Notes under the pieces: model-generated
What the model saw: the letters and a program-made list of their open reading frames with translations, nothing else
Databases searched by the model: none
What the model was told of the DNA's origin: nothing
Part shown: piece after piece, positions 38,578 to 47,306 of the stretch
Layout of the letters: each line of letters opens with the position of its first letter
Position numbering within the stretch: position 1 is the stretch's first letter
NCBI GenBank assembly: GCA_021773975.1
Contig: JAJFJN010000009.1
Span: forward strand, 1 to 55,076
DNA from: Gammaproteobacteria bacterium
GTDB taxonomy: Bacteria; Pseudomonadota; Gammaproteobacteria; Chromatiales; Chromatiaceae
Length of the DNA stretch: 55,076 bases
Direction of reading: 5' to 3'
Program-made: the position numbers and the translations under genes

Positions 38578-39651
38578 TTAATTTGGGGGCAGTTGCTGAT
38601 GTTTCAAGGCCGCACCCAGTAATTTTGCAGTGACATCCACAATGGGAATTACTCGATCATAAGCCATTCGGGTCGGACCAATAACGCCCAGTACGCCTGC
38701 AACCTCATTGTCTACCTCATAAGGCGCTGTCACCACACTGCAATTATCAAGATGCTGATAGCCCGACTCTTCACCAATAAATATCTGCACACCCTCAGCC
38801 TGCATACATTGATCTAACAGATGTAAAATTTCATGCTTTTCTGCAAAGGCATCAAACAGGTGGCGAAGACTTGCCATGTCTGACAAATCTTCAAAACCCA
38901 TGAGATTAGTCTGGCCCGAAATCAAACAGTCACTAGCATCAGGCGTTTCTGATTGAAATGCCTGGCCTGCCATTTCAACGGCTCTGGCCACGGTTCGATC
39001 AAGATCTGCTCTGGTTTTCTGAATATCTTGAAATAACTTTTTTCGGATCACATCTAGAGTTTGACCTGAAAATGCCTGATTAAGCACTTGAGCCGCTTGC
39101 TCTAACTCTATGCGATTATAGGTTTTTTTTGTGGTAATAATGCGGTTATGCACTTCATCTTTTTGGGTGACTAATATCGTCAAAACACGATTATTAGAGA
39201 GCGGCAAAAACTCTATATGGTGAAGCGTAATACTCTCTCTACGCGGCAGCATCACGACACCGGCCATACGCGTAAAGCCTGACAGCAACTTAGATGCTGA
39301 CTCTATTATAAGTGATGGCTCCTGCTTAAGATTAAGCTGCTGCTTAAGCAGCCCTATCTCTAGCTTTGCCAACGGTTTGACTGTTAGCAAGGAATCCACA
39401 AAGAGTCGATAGCCAGAAACAGTAGGAACTCTACCTGCTGAGGTGTGCGGGGAAACAACCAGCCCCATCTCCTCAAGATCAGCCATAACATTTCGGATAG
39501 TAGCAGGACTAAGATCCAGCCCCGCATCATTCGCTAAAGTACGAGAACCCACTGGCTGGCCTTCAGTAATATAGCGTTCAATTAAAACCTTTAAAAAAAA
39601 TTGAGCGCGCTCTCCAACTGAGTCCTTTTCAAGTCTCTTTTTTAACCCCAC
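38578..39651 (-). CDS. hrcA: Heat-inducible transcription repressor HrcA
   Basis: HrcA binds CIRCE operators and represses chaperone genes, with GroEL controlling its activity. The 357-residue protein has a winged helix (ERAQFFLKVLIERYITEGQPVGSRTLA; LDLSPATIRNVMADLEEMGLV; HTSAGRVPTVSGYRLFVD) and the C-terminal GAF-like region ending GVLGVIGPTRMAYDRVIPIVD. The start is a GTG with GAGG six nt upstream. HrcA is patchy in gammaproteobacteria, so its presence together with sigma-32 promoters is notable. It is the first gene of hrcA-grpE-dnaK-dnaJ. Confidence 0.96.
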   Translation of the reverse strand: MGLKKRLEKDSVGERAQFFLKVLIERYITEGQPVGSRTLANDAGLDLSPATIRNVMADLEEMGLVVSPHTSAGRVPTVSGYRLFVDSLLTVKPLAKLEIGLLKQQLNLKQEPSLIIESASKLLSGFTRMAGVVMLPRRESITLHHIEFLPLSNNRVLTILVTQKDEVHNRIITTKKTYNRIELEQAAQVLNQAFSGQTLDVIRKKLFQDIQKTRADLDRTVARAVEMAGQAFQSETPDASDCLISGQTNLMGFEDLSDMASLRHLFDAFAEKHEILHLLDQCMQAEGVQIFIGEESGYQHLDNCSVVTAPYEVDNEVAGVLGVIGPTRMAYDRVIPIVDVTAKLLGAALKHQQLPPN

Positions 39652-39721
39652 CCCAAACCTCGATGCTATTTAAAATACATATTCGATTTAGACCACCACC
39701 CAATGACAATCCCAACCTTTA

Positions 39722-39747
39722 TTAGCGCCCGCATTTTTGAGTGCCAA
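39722..39747 (-). promoter_or_regulatory. CIRCE-like HrcA operator upstream of hrcA
   Basis: Read on the minus strand, TTGGCACTC - 8 nt - GGGCGCTAA matches the CIRCE half-sites TTAGCACTC and GAGTGCTAA at 15 of 18 positions. The canonical spacer is 9, so it is one base short. It begins 7 nt downstream of the -10 hexamer, spanning the expected start of transcription. Confidence 0.6.
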
Positions 39748-39754
39748 ACAGAAG

Positions 39755-39783
39755 ATTATCGGTTTCAGCATGCATGAGGTCAA
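39755..39783 (-). promoter_or_regulatory. Sigma-70 promoter of hrcA
   Basis: TTGACC (39778-39783) and GATAAT (39755-39760) are spaced by 17 nt on the minus strand, a near-consensus housekeeping promoter about 100 nt upstream of the hrcA start. Confidence 0.7.
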
Positions 39784-39881
39784 GCGGCTAAAGCTTCTAA
39801 CTTATGGTTATTTAAAATTCTGTTCATTTAATTGAAAACCATGTATACATTGACCAAATCAATGTTTGGTGCCATATCAAA

Positions 39882-40772
39882 ATGAATAAAAAATTCCACA
39901 CTATTGGCCTCATCGCAAGGCACCACGCCGTTGGTGTCAGAAGCACACTTTGCCAGCTTGGTGATTTTCTTAACGAGCGGAACTATAAGATTCTTCTTGA
40001 AAGCAGCATTGCAAAAGAGCTTGATAATTGGGAATTTGGTTCAGCCTCGCCTGAAGAGATCTCAAAAAACAGTGATTTAATCATTGTCGTCGGTGGTGAT
40101 GGTACACTACTTCATGCAGCCCGCGGCATGGCTGACCGTAACATTCCCCTATTAGGCATTAATCTTGGCCGGCTTGGCTTTCTAACGGACATATCTCCTG
40201 ACAACATGCATCAAGCACTTGAGCAAATTCTTGATGGCAATTATGAAAAAGAGGAGCGCTTCCTACTTCAGGCAGAAGTAGGAAAACCAGGAGAAACAGG
40301 AGAAAGCAGCACAGCCTTCAATGAAGTCGTTATCCACAAATGGAATGTTGCTCGAATGATTGAGTTTGAGACCTATGTCGATGGACGTTTTGTTGAAACA
40401 CAGCGGGCAGACGGCTTAATTATCGCTACACCTACTGGCTCAACAGCCTACGCTCTATCAGGAGGCGGACCACTACTTGACCCAACGCTCAATGCACTCG
40501 TGCTAGTCCCGATTTGCCCTCACACCCTTAGCAATCGACCCATCGTTGTCAGTGGTGATTGTGAGATCGATATTGTTATTTGCGGCAGAACAGACCCTAA
40601 GAACGTCCGAGTAACCTGTGATGGTGATAATAGCTTAATTTCATCAACTGACGATCGAATTCATATCGCCAAATACGAGCACAGCATCCAACTCATTCAC
40701 CCTTCAGGGCATGATCATTTTAATCTGCTGCGCCATAAATTAGGCTGGAGTGAACACCCTGTTAAAAAGTAA
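39882..40772 (+). CDS. nadK: NAD kinase
   Basis: NadK phosphorylates NAD to NADP. The 296-residue protein has the catalytic VVGGDGTLLHAAR motif (about 64-76), LLGINLGRLGFLTDI, FNEVVIHK, and the TPTGSTAYALSGGGPLLDP and NRPIVVSGDCEIDI segments. It diverges from hrcA, a frequent arrangement, and runs tail-to-tail with the next gene with no spacer. No strong Shine-Dalgarno precedes the ATG. Confidence 0.97.
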   Translation: MNKKFHTIGLIARHHAVGVRSTLCQLGDFLNERNYKILLESSIAKELDNWEFGSASPEEISKNSDLIIVVGGDGTLLHAARGMADRNIPLLGINLGRLGFLTDISPDNMHQALEQILDGNYEKEERFLLQAEVGKPGETGESSTAFNEVVIHKWNVARMIEFETYVDGRFVETQRADGLIIATPTGSTAYALSGGGPLLDPTLNALVLVPICPHTLSNRPIVVSGDCEIDIVICGRTDPKNVRVTCDGDNSLISSTDDRIHIAKYEHSIQLIHPSGHDHFNLLRHKLGWSEHPVKK

Positions 40773-41597
40773 CTATTTTTTTGTAAACAGTGGTTTATTT
40801 AGCGTTTGAAATACTTTACCTAACTTGCCCGTCTTCTCTTCTTTCAGCTTATTTTCTTCCAGCTGACTCTCTTTATGACTAACGCCTAGCTCAGCTTGTC
40901 GCCTAAGCTGTTCTTCCTTTAGCTTTCTTTGAATCTCCTGACGCGTATTGTCTGAAATATCTAAAACACCTAACTGCTCTTTTTTCCTCAGAATGTAATG
41001 ACCCAGCTCATCCATCCATTTATCATCAATACCACCAAAACGAAAATTGGAGTGCTTAATGGTCAATCCATGACGATTTATAGATGTCACAACAAGCCGC
41101 TCATTTTCCATATCAACAGTAAATACCAGCTTCACCTGGATCTGCATCTGGCACTCAAAATGCGCACCAATCAGCTTATCCTGATTATCTCTGACCCCCC
41201 ACTCTGAGTAATGAATCTGCTGTTTATTCATAAACTGCCGCGCTTCATCTGCTGCAATCATTGGAGTTACCGTATATTTATTGACCGACCCGCTAGTGCA
41301 GGCAAATTGAAAGGCGATCTTACGTGGGGTCTCTCTGCTATCCAGGTAAACACGGTAATTATCTTGCTTCAATTCCTTAATTAAGCCTATACCAGGAACA
41401 TCATAAGCGACGGGGACAGGAAGCTTCACAACCTTTAACTGCTCAGTCATCTCACACAGGTAAGCCGCTATCCGCTTCATTAACGGCTTGGCTTTCTCGT
41501 GATACAGCTTCTCCTGAAGCGCCTCTTTTCCAAGATCAGTATCCTGCTCATCTTGAAGCCGACTGGCCTCTTTTTTTAAATCATCGAGAATTCCCAT
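40773..41597 (-). CDS. Conserved hypothetical protein, predicted coiled-coil C-terminus
   Basis: The 274-residue soluble protein starts MGILDDLKKEASRLQDEQDTD. A helical N-terminal region (KAKPLMKRIAAYLCEMTEQLK) is followed by a mixed alpha/beta middle (about 75-215). The last ~65 residues are rich in K/E/Q and probably a coiled coil (EIQRKLKEEQLRRQAEL). There is no signal peptide. I do not recognise a named family. Its stop abuts the nadK stop exactly, and no gene follows in the same direction, so context says little. Confidence 0.75.
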   Translation of the reverse strand: MGILDDLKKEASRLQDEQDTDLGKEALQEKLYHEKAKPLMKRIAAYLCEMTEQLKVVKLPVPVAYDVPGIGLIKELKQDNYRVYLDSRETPRKIAFQFACTSGSVNKYTVTPMIAADEARQFMNKQQIHYSEWGVRDNQDKLIGAHFECQMQIQVKLVFTVDMENERLVVTSINRHGLTIKHSNFRFGGIDDKWMDELGHYILRKKEQLGVLDISDNTRQEIQRKLKEEQLRRQAELGVSHKESQLEENKLKEEKTGKLGKVFQTLNKPLFTKK

Positions 41598-41751
41598 ACC
41601 AGATTAAATACCCTTAATTTGCTTACAAAATAAACTGATGCCACAACAGTAGATTGCAGATATTTCGATACAATAACATCTTCTCCTCTTTACAGATAAC
41701 GTCCGAACGCCAATTTTATTAAGCCTTTTTTCTGCCTGCCTCATTTTATTG

Positions 41752-41772
41752 CTAAGATACCACTAATCTTAG
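41752..41772. promoter_or_regulatory. Inverted repeat upstream of recN
   Basis: CTAAGAT - 7 nt - ATCTTAG is a perfect dyad ending 33 nt before the recN ATG. It does not match the LexA box CTGT-N8-ACAG expected for recN in many gammaproteobacteria, and no such box is seen in 41598-41805. Confidence 0.3.
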
Positions 41773-41805
41773 TAGCCCAAACTGGCAGACAACACCCTCA
41801 CTCCC

Positions 41806-43476
41806 ATGCTTATCCACATACATATTAAAGACTTAGCTGTCGTTAGCTCACTTGAATTAGAGCTGGGTTCAGGCATGACCTCCCTCACGGGTGAAACGGG
41901 TGCAGGAAAATCCATCCTAATCGATGCGCTGGGGCTGGGATTGGGCAACCGAGCAGATAACAGCATGATTCGTAATGGCCGTGATCGTGCAGAAATCACC
42001 GTCACATTTGAAATCCAATCCCACCCAGGTATTCACCACTGGCTACAAGAACGAGACCTGGATGCTGGTGATGAGTGCATTCTTCGCCGCATACTCATTC
42101 GTGATGGTCGCTCACGCGCATTTATCAATGGCACACCTGCACCTATTCAGCTACTACAAAGCCTAGGTGAGCAACTAATAGATATACATGGCCAACACGC
42201 CCATCAATCATTATTAAAACGTAGCTGCCAACGTGACTTGCTAGATGCACATGCCGGTCATCGCTCACTTATTAACCAAACAAAAGAATTTTTTCAAGCC
42301 TGGCATAGCTGCCAGGAAAAGCTCGAGCAACTACAAACAGCCGCTAAAGATCGAGCCGCCCGACTGGACCTGCTGCATTATCAAACTAACGAGCTAGATA
42401 CGTTACAACTGCACAAAAGTGAACTTGCAGAGCTTGATAGCGAACATAGTCGTCTTAGCAACATCGGCAAACTGCAAGAGATTACGACCCTGGCACTAAA
42501 TCAGCTTTATGATAACGATGCTTCGGTGCAAGAGATACTGGCTCACCTGTCTAAAGAACTGACAGAACTCCTGCCTTTAGACAATCGACTCACTTCCAGC
42601 CAAGAGTTGCTCGCCAGCGCATTAATCCAAATAGAAGAAGCAACAACAGAGCTGCGGCACTACAGCGATAGCCTTGAGTTAAACCCCTCCCATTTGGAGC
42701 AACTTGAAAAAAGATTACAAGAGATACATGACCTGGCAAGAAAATACCGCGTACAGCCCAATGAATTACCAGACAAACTTGAAGCTCTTAACACCGAACT
42801 CAATGCGCTTGAACACACTGGCACTCAGCTAACAGAACTAGAAGAGCAGCTCTCAACCCTGCACAATCAATACCTGGAAACAGCTAATAAACTAACCAGT
42901 AGCCGCCAAAAATCTGCAAAAAGGCTGGAAAAAAGCATTGCAAAAACGCTGCATTCACTGGGCATGCCAAAAAGCATTTTTAACATTGCAATAACAGCCC
43001 TGCCGGAAGAGTTCGCTACCCACAGTGGCCTTGATCAAATTGAGTTCCTAATCAGCACCAATCCAGGCCAGATACCCCAACCCTTATCTAAGGTTGCCTC
43101 AGGTGGAGAACTATCGCGAGTCAGCCTCGCGATTCAAGTAGCAACCATACAGTGCGGCCAGATTCCTACACTTATTTTTGATGAGGTAGACGCAGGTATA
43201 GGTGGCGGCATTGCTGAAATTGTTGGTAAATTGCTACATCAATTAGGCGAAACACGGCAGGTACTCTGTGTGACCCACCTGCCACAAGTAGCAGCTCAAG
43301 GTCACAACCACTTACAAATCAGTAAACAAAGTGATAAAAAAAGCACCCACACTACGGTGCAAACACTACAAGAAGATGAGCGAATTCAGGAGATTGCACG
43401 CATGCTTGGCGGGATGGAGATTACAGAGCAAACCCTTGCACACGCTAAAGAGATGGTCTCCAACCTACAGAATTAA
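41806..43476 (+). CDS. recN: DNA repair ATPase RecN
   Basis: RecN is an SMC-like ATPase acting early at double-strand breaks. The 556-residue protein has the N-terminal Walker A in SLTGETGAGKSILIDALGLGLG, the DIHGQHAHQSLL Q-loop-like motif, and a long coiled coil (about 170-370). The C-terminal signature is SKVASGGELSRVSLAIQV, followed by Walker B PTLIFDEVDAGIGGG and VTHLPQVAAQG. Its last bases overlap the convergent fur stop by four nt. Confidence 0.97.
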   Translation: MLIHIHIKDLAVVSSLELELGSGMTSLTGETGAGKSILIDALGLGLGNRADNSMIRNGRDRAEITVTFEIQSHPGIHHWLQERDLDAGDECILRRILIRDGRSRAFINGTPAPIQLLQSLGEQLIDIHGQHAHQSLLKRSCQRDLLDAHAGHRSLINQTKEFFQAWHSCQEKLEQLQTAAKDRAARLDLLHYQTNELDTLQLHKSELAELDSEHSRLSNIGKLQEITTLALNQLYDNDASVQEILAHLSKELTELLPLDNRLTSSQELLASALIQIEEATTELRHYSDSLELNPSHLEQLEKRLQEIHDLARKYRVQPNELPDKLEALNTELNALEHTGTQLTELEEQLSTLHNQYLETANKLTSSRQKSAKRLEKSIAKTLHSLGMPKSIFNIAITALPEEFATHSGLDQIEFLISTNPGQIPQPLSKVASGGELSRVSLAIQVATIQCGQIPTLIFDEVDAGIGGGIAEIVGKLLHQLGETRQVLCVTHLPQVAAQGHNHLQISKQSDKKSTHTTVQTLQEDERIQEIARMLGGMEITEQTLAHAKEMVSNLQN

Positions 43477-43895
43477 GATCCTTTGCACTTGGGGTCTTTA
43501 CAGTAGCCATAGATCGTCAACGCATGCGCCTCAACTGCAAAACCCTTGCTTGTAGCGATCTCCTGCTGCCTATCTTCAATGGTTTGATCAAAAAACTCCT
43601 CAACCTTGCCACATCTGATGCAGACAATATGGTCGTGATGATCACCTCGATCCAACTCAAAAACTGATTGCCCACCTTCAAAATGGTGGCGCGTCACCAA
43701 ACCCGCTGATTCAAACTGAGTCAAAACACGATAAATTGTTGCCAAGCCAATCTCTTCACCCGCATCCAGCAATAGCTTGTAAAGATCCTCAGCACTCACA
43801 TGTCCATGTTCCAGTTGTTCTAAAACCCCCAAAATCTTAACTCTGGGCAGCGTTACTTTTAGGCCCGCATTACGAATATCTTCCCCACTCATCAT
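43473..43895 (-). CDS. fur: Ferric uptake regulator Fur
   Basis: Fur is the Fe(II)-responsive repressor. The protein shows LKVTLPRVKILGVLEQLEHGHVSAEDLYK, EEIGLATIYRVLTQFESAGLV, the HHFEGG..FELDRGDHHDHIVCIRCGK metal region, and a second Cys pair in CKDPKC. I start it at the ATG pair at 43895 (about 140 residues) because the family starts a few residues before GLKVTLPR and AAGG lies upstream. Open frame continues to 43967 with a non-family N-terminus. It diverges from bamE, the usual arrangement. Confidence 0.95.
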   Translation of the reverse strand: MMSGEDIRNAGLKVTLPRVKILGVLEQLEHGHVSAEDLYKLLLDAGEEIGLATIYRVLTQFESAGLVTRHHFEGGQSVFELDRGDHHDHIVCIRCGKVEEFFDQTIEDRQQEIATSKGFAVEAHALTIYGYCKDPKCKGS

Positions 43896-43961
43896 GTCTT
43901 TTTTAACCTTCATACGGTATGATTCACGCCCAGTTAGTGTAATTAAAGTGATATTAGCCGA

Positions 43962-44474
43962 ATGCAAAAGCTTCTCATTTGTTGCGTAGTTAGCGCAAGC
44001 CTCTTAACCGCTGGCTGCGGAACTGTTGATACAGTAAAAGGCTGGGGTTCAGTTGTGGGCAATGCTATTCCCAGCATATTTAACAGCACACCCTTAATGT
44101 ACCGACAGGATATTCAGCAGGGTAACATCGTCACACAAGAGATGGTTAATAAACTGCATCCTGGTATGGCAAGGCGGCAGGTCAAATATATCATGGGCAC
44201 ACCCATTCTAATTGACGTATTCCACCAAGACCGATGGGATTACGTCTACTCAATGGCAAAAAGCAATGAAACCCCCGTTCAAGAACACATCTCTCTCTAT
44301 TTTAAAGATGACAAGCTGACCAAAATAGAGGGTGATTTTAGACCCATCTCAGCATCAAACGCTCTGGAAATTAACAAAGAGATCGTCGTTCAAGTGCCCG
44401 ACTATGAAGCAGATGAGAAAGGTTTTTTTAGCCGTACATTAGAAAAAATGGGTCTCACCGAAGATGGTGACTAA
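43962..44474 (+). CDS. bamE: Outer membrane assembly lipoprotein BamE (SmpA/OmlA)
   Basis: BamE is a lipoprotein of the BAM complex that inserts outer-membrane proteins. The 170-residue protein has a lipoprotein signal with lipobox LLTAGC (acylated C19). The SmpA_OmlA fold follows: YRQDIQQGNIVTQEMVNKLHPGMARRQVKYIMGTPIL, then DRWDYVYSM and EHISLYFKDDKLTKIEGDF. It overlaps the convergent ratB stop by four nt. Confidence 0.95.
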   Translation: MQKLLICCVVSASLLTAGCGTVDTVKGWGSVVGNAIPSIFNSTPLMYRQDIQQGNIVTQEMVNKLHPGMARRQVKYIMGTPILIDVFHQDRWDYVYSMAKSNETPVQEHISLYFKDDKLTKIEGDFRPISASNALEINKEIVVQVPDYEADEKGFFSRTLEKMGLTEDGD

Positions 44475-44764
44475 CCTTTTTTTGCAGCAGCCTTCGCTGC
44501 CCGTTGCCGCCGAGCTTCTTTAGGGTCTGCAACTAACGGACGATAAATTTCAACTCGATCGCCTGCTGCTAGCTCAGCATCCAGCGATATCAGTTTTCCA
44601 AATACCCCAACCTTATTGAGTGCCAAATCAATCTCTGGATACTGCTGCAAAATACCCGATGCATCTATAACCTGCTGAACCGTCATATGAGCCACATTAG
44701 ATACCTCGATAATCACTTGACTATCGGGCTTGGCATAAGCCACTTCGATGCTAGAGTCTGCCAT
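44471..44764 (-). CDS. ratB: RnfH-family ubiquitin-fold protein (RatB/YfjF)
   Basis: This is a small beta-grasp protein encoded with ratA. From the ATG at 44764 (one nt after the ratA stop) it has 97 residues: SIEVAYAKPDSQVIIEVSNVAHMTVQQVIDASGIL, LNKVGVFGKLISLDAELAAGDRVEIYRPL and a basic Ala/Lys-rich tail. The start at 44764 fits the family better than the longer frame to 44791. The function of the RnfH family is not settled. Confidence 0.92.
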   Translation of the reverse strand: MADSSIEVAYAKPDSQVIIEVSNVAHMTVQQVIDASGILQQYPEIDLALNKVGVFGKLISLDAELAAGDRVEIYRPLVADPKEARRQRAAKAAAKKG

Positions 44765-44765
44765 G

Positions 44766-45206
44766 CTAGTTTTTTCCACCATGAACCTCATTTAAGCGCT
44801 TACAAAAAGCATCAACCAAAGTGGTAGCTATCTGCCCAAATACTTTACCAAAGGCAGAATTAAGTAGCCTACCTGCAAATTCAAATTCTAACGTCAACTC
44901 TACTTTACAAGCATCTGAACGCAATTCTGTCAGTTCCCAAGCACCTTCAAGCTTAGAGAATGGCCCCTCTTGCAGACGAATCTCAATTTTTTTGTATGGA
45001 TAAAGATGATTACAGGTCGTAAATCTCTGGCGAATACCCGCTCGCGACACCTCTAACTCACCAATCTGTTCATTATCAATCAGTGAAATCAATCGAGAAG
45101 CACTGCACCAGGGAAGGTACTCTGGATAAGATTCAATATCATTAATTATGTCGTACATCTGCGCAGTGGAATAAGGCACCAGAGCGCTCTTATGAATAAC
45201 CGTCAT
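44766..45206 (-). CDS. ratA: RatA/COQ10-like START-domain protein
   Basis: The 146-residue protein is a SRPBCC/START fold of the Coq10 type: KSALVPYSTAQMYDIINDIESYPEYLPWCSASRLI, then TTCNHLYPYKKIEIRLQEGPFSKLEGAW and FGKVFGQIATTLVDAFCKRL. In E. coli RatA is described as inhibiting 70S formation; the eukaryotic relative binds ubiquinone. The role in this organism is therefore open. It directly precedes ratB. Confidence 0.93.
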   Translation of the reverse strand: MTVIHKSALVPYSTAQMYDIINDIESYPEYLPWCSASRLISLIDNEQIGELEVSRAGIRQRFTTCNHLYPYKKIEIRLQEGPFSKLEGAWELTELRSDACKVELTLEFEFAGRLLNSAFGKVFGQIATTLVDAFCKRLNEVHGGKN

Positions 45207-45210
45207 CTCA

Positions 45211-46590
45211 TCAAACCTTTATAACGCCAAGTAACTGCAGAAACACTATGACAACGGCTAAAGGTGCAATAAAACGGACCAAAAATCGCCATCCCCGATA
45301 AATCAAACCATCACCCAGATTCAGCTCATCCATTGTGGAGCGTTCCGACATATACCAACCTGCAAATATCGCCATTGCAAGACCGCCCAACGGCAGCATG
45401 ATATTGGCTGTCAGAATATCAAGCACATCAAATAGCCCACTGCTTTTAGCTTCACCCGCAAAGGTAAACTCAAAGGCCCAGCTGTTAAATGACATAATGG
45501 TTACAATACCAAGCAACCAGGCAACCCCACCAACAGCTGTAGAGGCCTTAGCTCGATCTATTCCTCTGTTTTCAACCAACCACGCCACAGCAGGTTCAAT
45601 GAGCGAAATTGAAGAAGTCCATGCGGCGAAAGTCAATAGTATAAAGAAGAGTGTTCCAAACAGGGTTCCACCTGCCATATGGCCAAAAGCCAATGGCAAG
45701 GTTTTAAATATAAGCCCAGGCCCAGCCCCCGGCTCCAGCCCGTTAGCAAAAACAAGTGGAAAAATAGCCATGCCTGCCAACAAAGCCACCACGGTATCCA
45801 TGATAGCCACCACAACCACAACCTTAGTAATTGAGACATTTTTAGGCAGGTAAGAACCGTAGACCATTATGGCTCCCATCCCCAGGCTCAGGGTAAAAAA
45901 AGCATGCCCCATAGCCGTCAATATACCACCCGCTGTTATGGCACTAAAATCAGGGGCAAACAAAAATTCCAGACCTTCCATAAACTTACCGCTATTCATG
46001 GCATACCCCACCAATAGCAGCAATAAGAGAAACAATATTGGCATCAGGACTGTTACCATTTTTTCCAAACCAGAGCGCACCCCACGAGATACCACCACCA
46101 CTGTCATGGCCATAAACATAGTGTGCCAAGCCAAAAGCCGTTCAGGGTCAGAGACCAGCCCGCCAAAAATACTAGCTGCCCCATCAGCAGTCACCCCTGT
46201 GAAAGCACCTGATGCCGTACGAAAGACATAAGCCACTGCCCATCCAGCAATAACGCTATAAAATGAGATGATCAAAAGGCCCGCAACCATACCTGCCCAA
46301 CCAATCAACTGCCAAATACCATGCTGATGCTCTTCATGCGCCAAAGCACGCATCGTATTGATCGGACTTTGACGGCCTCTTCGACCAATCAATACCTCAG
46401 CCATCATGATAGGAATACCAATAAAAAACACACACAACAGATAGACCAGAACAAAAGCACCGCCACCATTCTCGCCCGCAATATAGGGAAACTTCCAAAT
46501 ATTACCCAACCCAACAGCAGAACCTGTCGCTGCTAAAATAAACGCCAAACGAGATGACCACTGGCCATGAATGGAAGTACGCTCTGTCAT
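45211..46590 (-). CDS. Sodium-dependent transporter, NSS/SNF family
   Basis: The 459-residue polytopic inner-membrane protein opens with WSSRLAFILAATGSAVGLGNIWKFPYIAGENGGGAFVLVYLLC. This is the TM1-TM2 signature of neurotransmitter:sodium symporters, with the unwound TM1 GSAVGLGN that binds Na+ and substrate. About eleven to twelve helices follow. Bacterial members carry amino acids; the substrate cannot be read here. It lies upstream of ratA with a 4-nt gap, probably co-transcribed, and diverges from smpB. Confidence 0.93.
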   Translation of the reverse strand: MTERTSIHGQWSSRLAFILAATGSAVGLGNIWKFPYIAGENGGGAFVLVYLLCVFFIGIPIMMAEVLIGRRGRQSPINTMRALAHEEHQHGIWQLIGWAGMVAGLLIISFYSVIAGWAVAYVFRTASGAFTGVTADGAASIFGGLVSDPERLLAWHTMFMAMTVVVVSRGVRSGLEKMVTVLMPILFLLLLLLVGYAMNSGKFMEGLEFLFAPDFSAITAGGILTAMGHAFFTLSLGMGAIMVYGSYLPKNVSITKVVVVVAIMDTVVALLAGMAIFPLVFANGLEPGAGPGLIFKTLPLAFGHMAGGTLFGTLFFILLTFAAWTSSISLIEPAVAWLVENRGIDRAKASTAVGGVAWLLGIVTIMSFNSWAFEFTFAGEAKSSGLFDVLDILTANIMLPLGGLAMAIFAGWYMSERSTMDELNLGDGLIYRGWRFLVRFIAPLAVVIVFLQLLGVIKV

Positions 46591-46768
46591 TCCTGGATAT
46601 CCCTCAACGCTTATGTATATTCTATTTTTCTAGTATTTATCAGCACAGCAAAATAGCGCCAACATTGAATGCCGTATTCTCAACGAAAAACCCATATAGA
46701 ACAAGGAAACACCTATTTCATAAAAACAAGCTACCCTATCCTCTATTCACTCGCTTACAATGCAGCTT

Positions 46769-47251
46769 ATGACAACGAAATCGAAGAAAAAAGGTGCAAA
46801 CGGTGGCTCAACCATCGCCCTCAATAAAAAAGCACAGCACGACTATTTTATTGAAGAGCGCTATGAAGCTGGTGTCGCCCTTGAGGGGTGGGAAGTAAAA
46901 AGCATGCGTGAAGGGCGCATCCAAATCAAGGAGAGCTACGTCATCGTACAAAATGCAGAAGCCTTCCTGGTAGGGTGTCACATATCACCCCTGCTCACCG
47001 CTTCAGCCCATACTCACCCAAACCCTATGCGTTCACGCAAGCTTCTGCTTCACCGTCGCGAACTGACCAAACTTATCGGACTGGTTGAGCGCAAAGGCTA
47101 TACCCTCGTGCCTACTGCAATGTATTGGAGTAAAGGCCGAGCCAAGCTGGAAATTGGACTTGCCAAGGGCAAAAAGCAGCACGACAAACGCACCACAGAA
47201 AAAGACCGCGACTGGCAACGTGATAAGCAGCGCATACTAAAACACGGCTAA
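46769..47251 (+). CDS. smpB: SsrA-binding protein SmpB
   Basis: SmpB binds the tRNA-like domain of tmRNA and brings it to stalled ribosomes. The protein has [45 protein letters not shown], then [36 protein letters not shown], and a basic tail ([22 protein letters not shown]) that lies in the mRNA channel. I chose the second ATG (160 residues); an ATG three codons earlier is equally open and neither has a clear Shine-Dalgarno. ssrA begins 55 nt downstream. Confidence 0.96.
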   Translation: MTTKSKKKGANGGSTIALNKKAQHDYFIEERYEAGVALEGWEVKSMREGRIQIKESYVIVQNAEAFLVGCHISPLLTASAHTHPNPMRSRKLLLHRRELTKLIGLVERKGYTLVPTAMYWSKGRAKLEIGLAKGKKQHDKRTTEKDRDWQRDKQRILKHG

Positions 47252-47306
47252 ATAAAAAGCCTTGCTGCTGAACTCGAACAGAACTAGACTGTCTCACTAC
47301 TACTTC

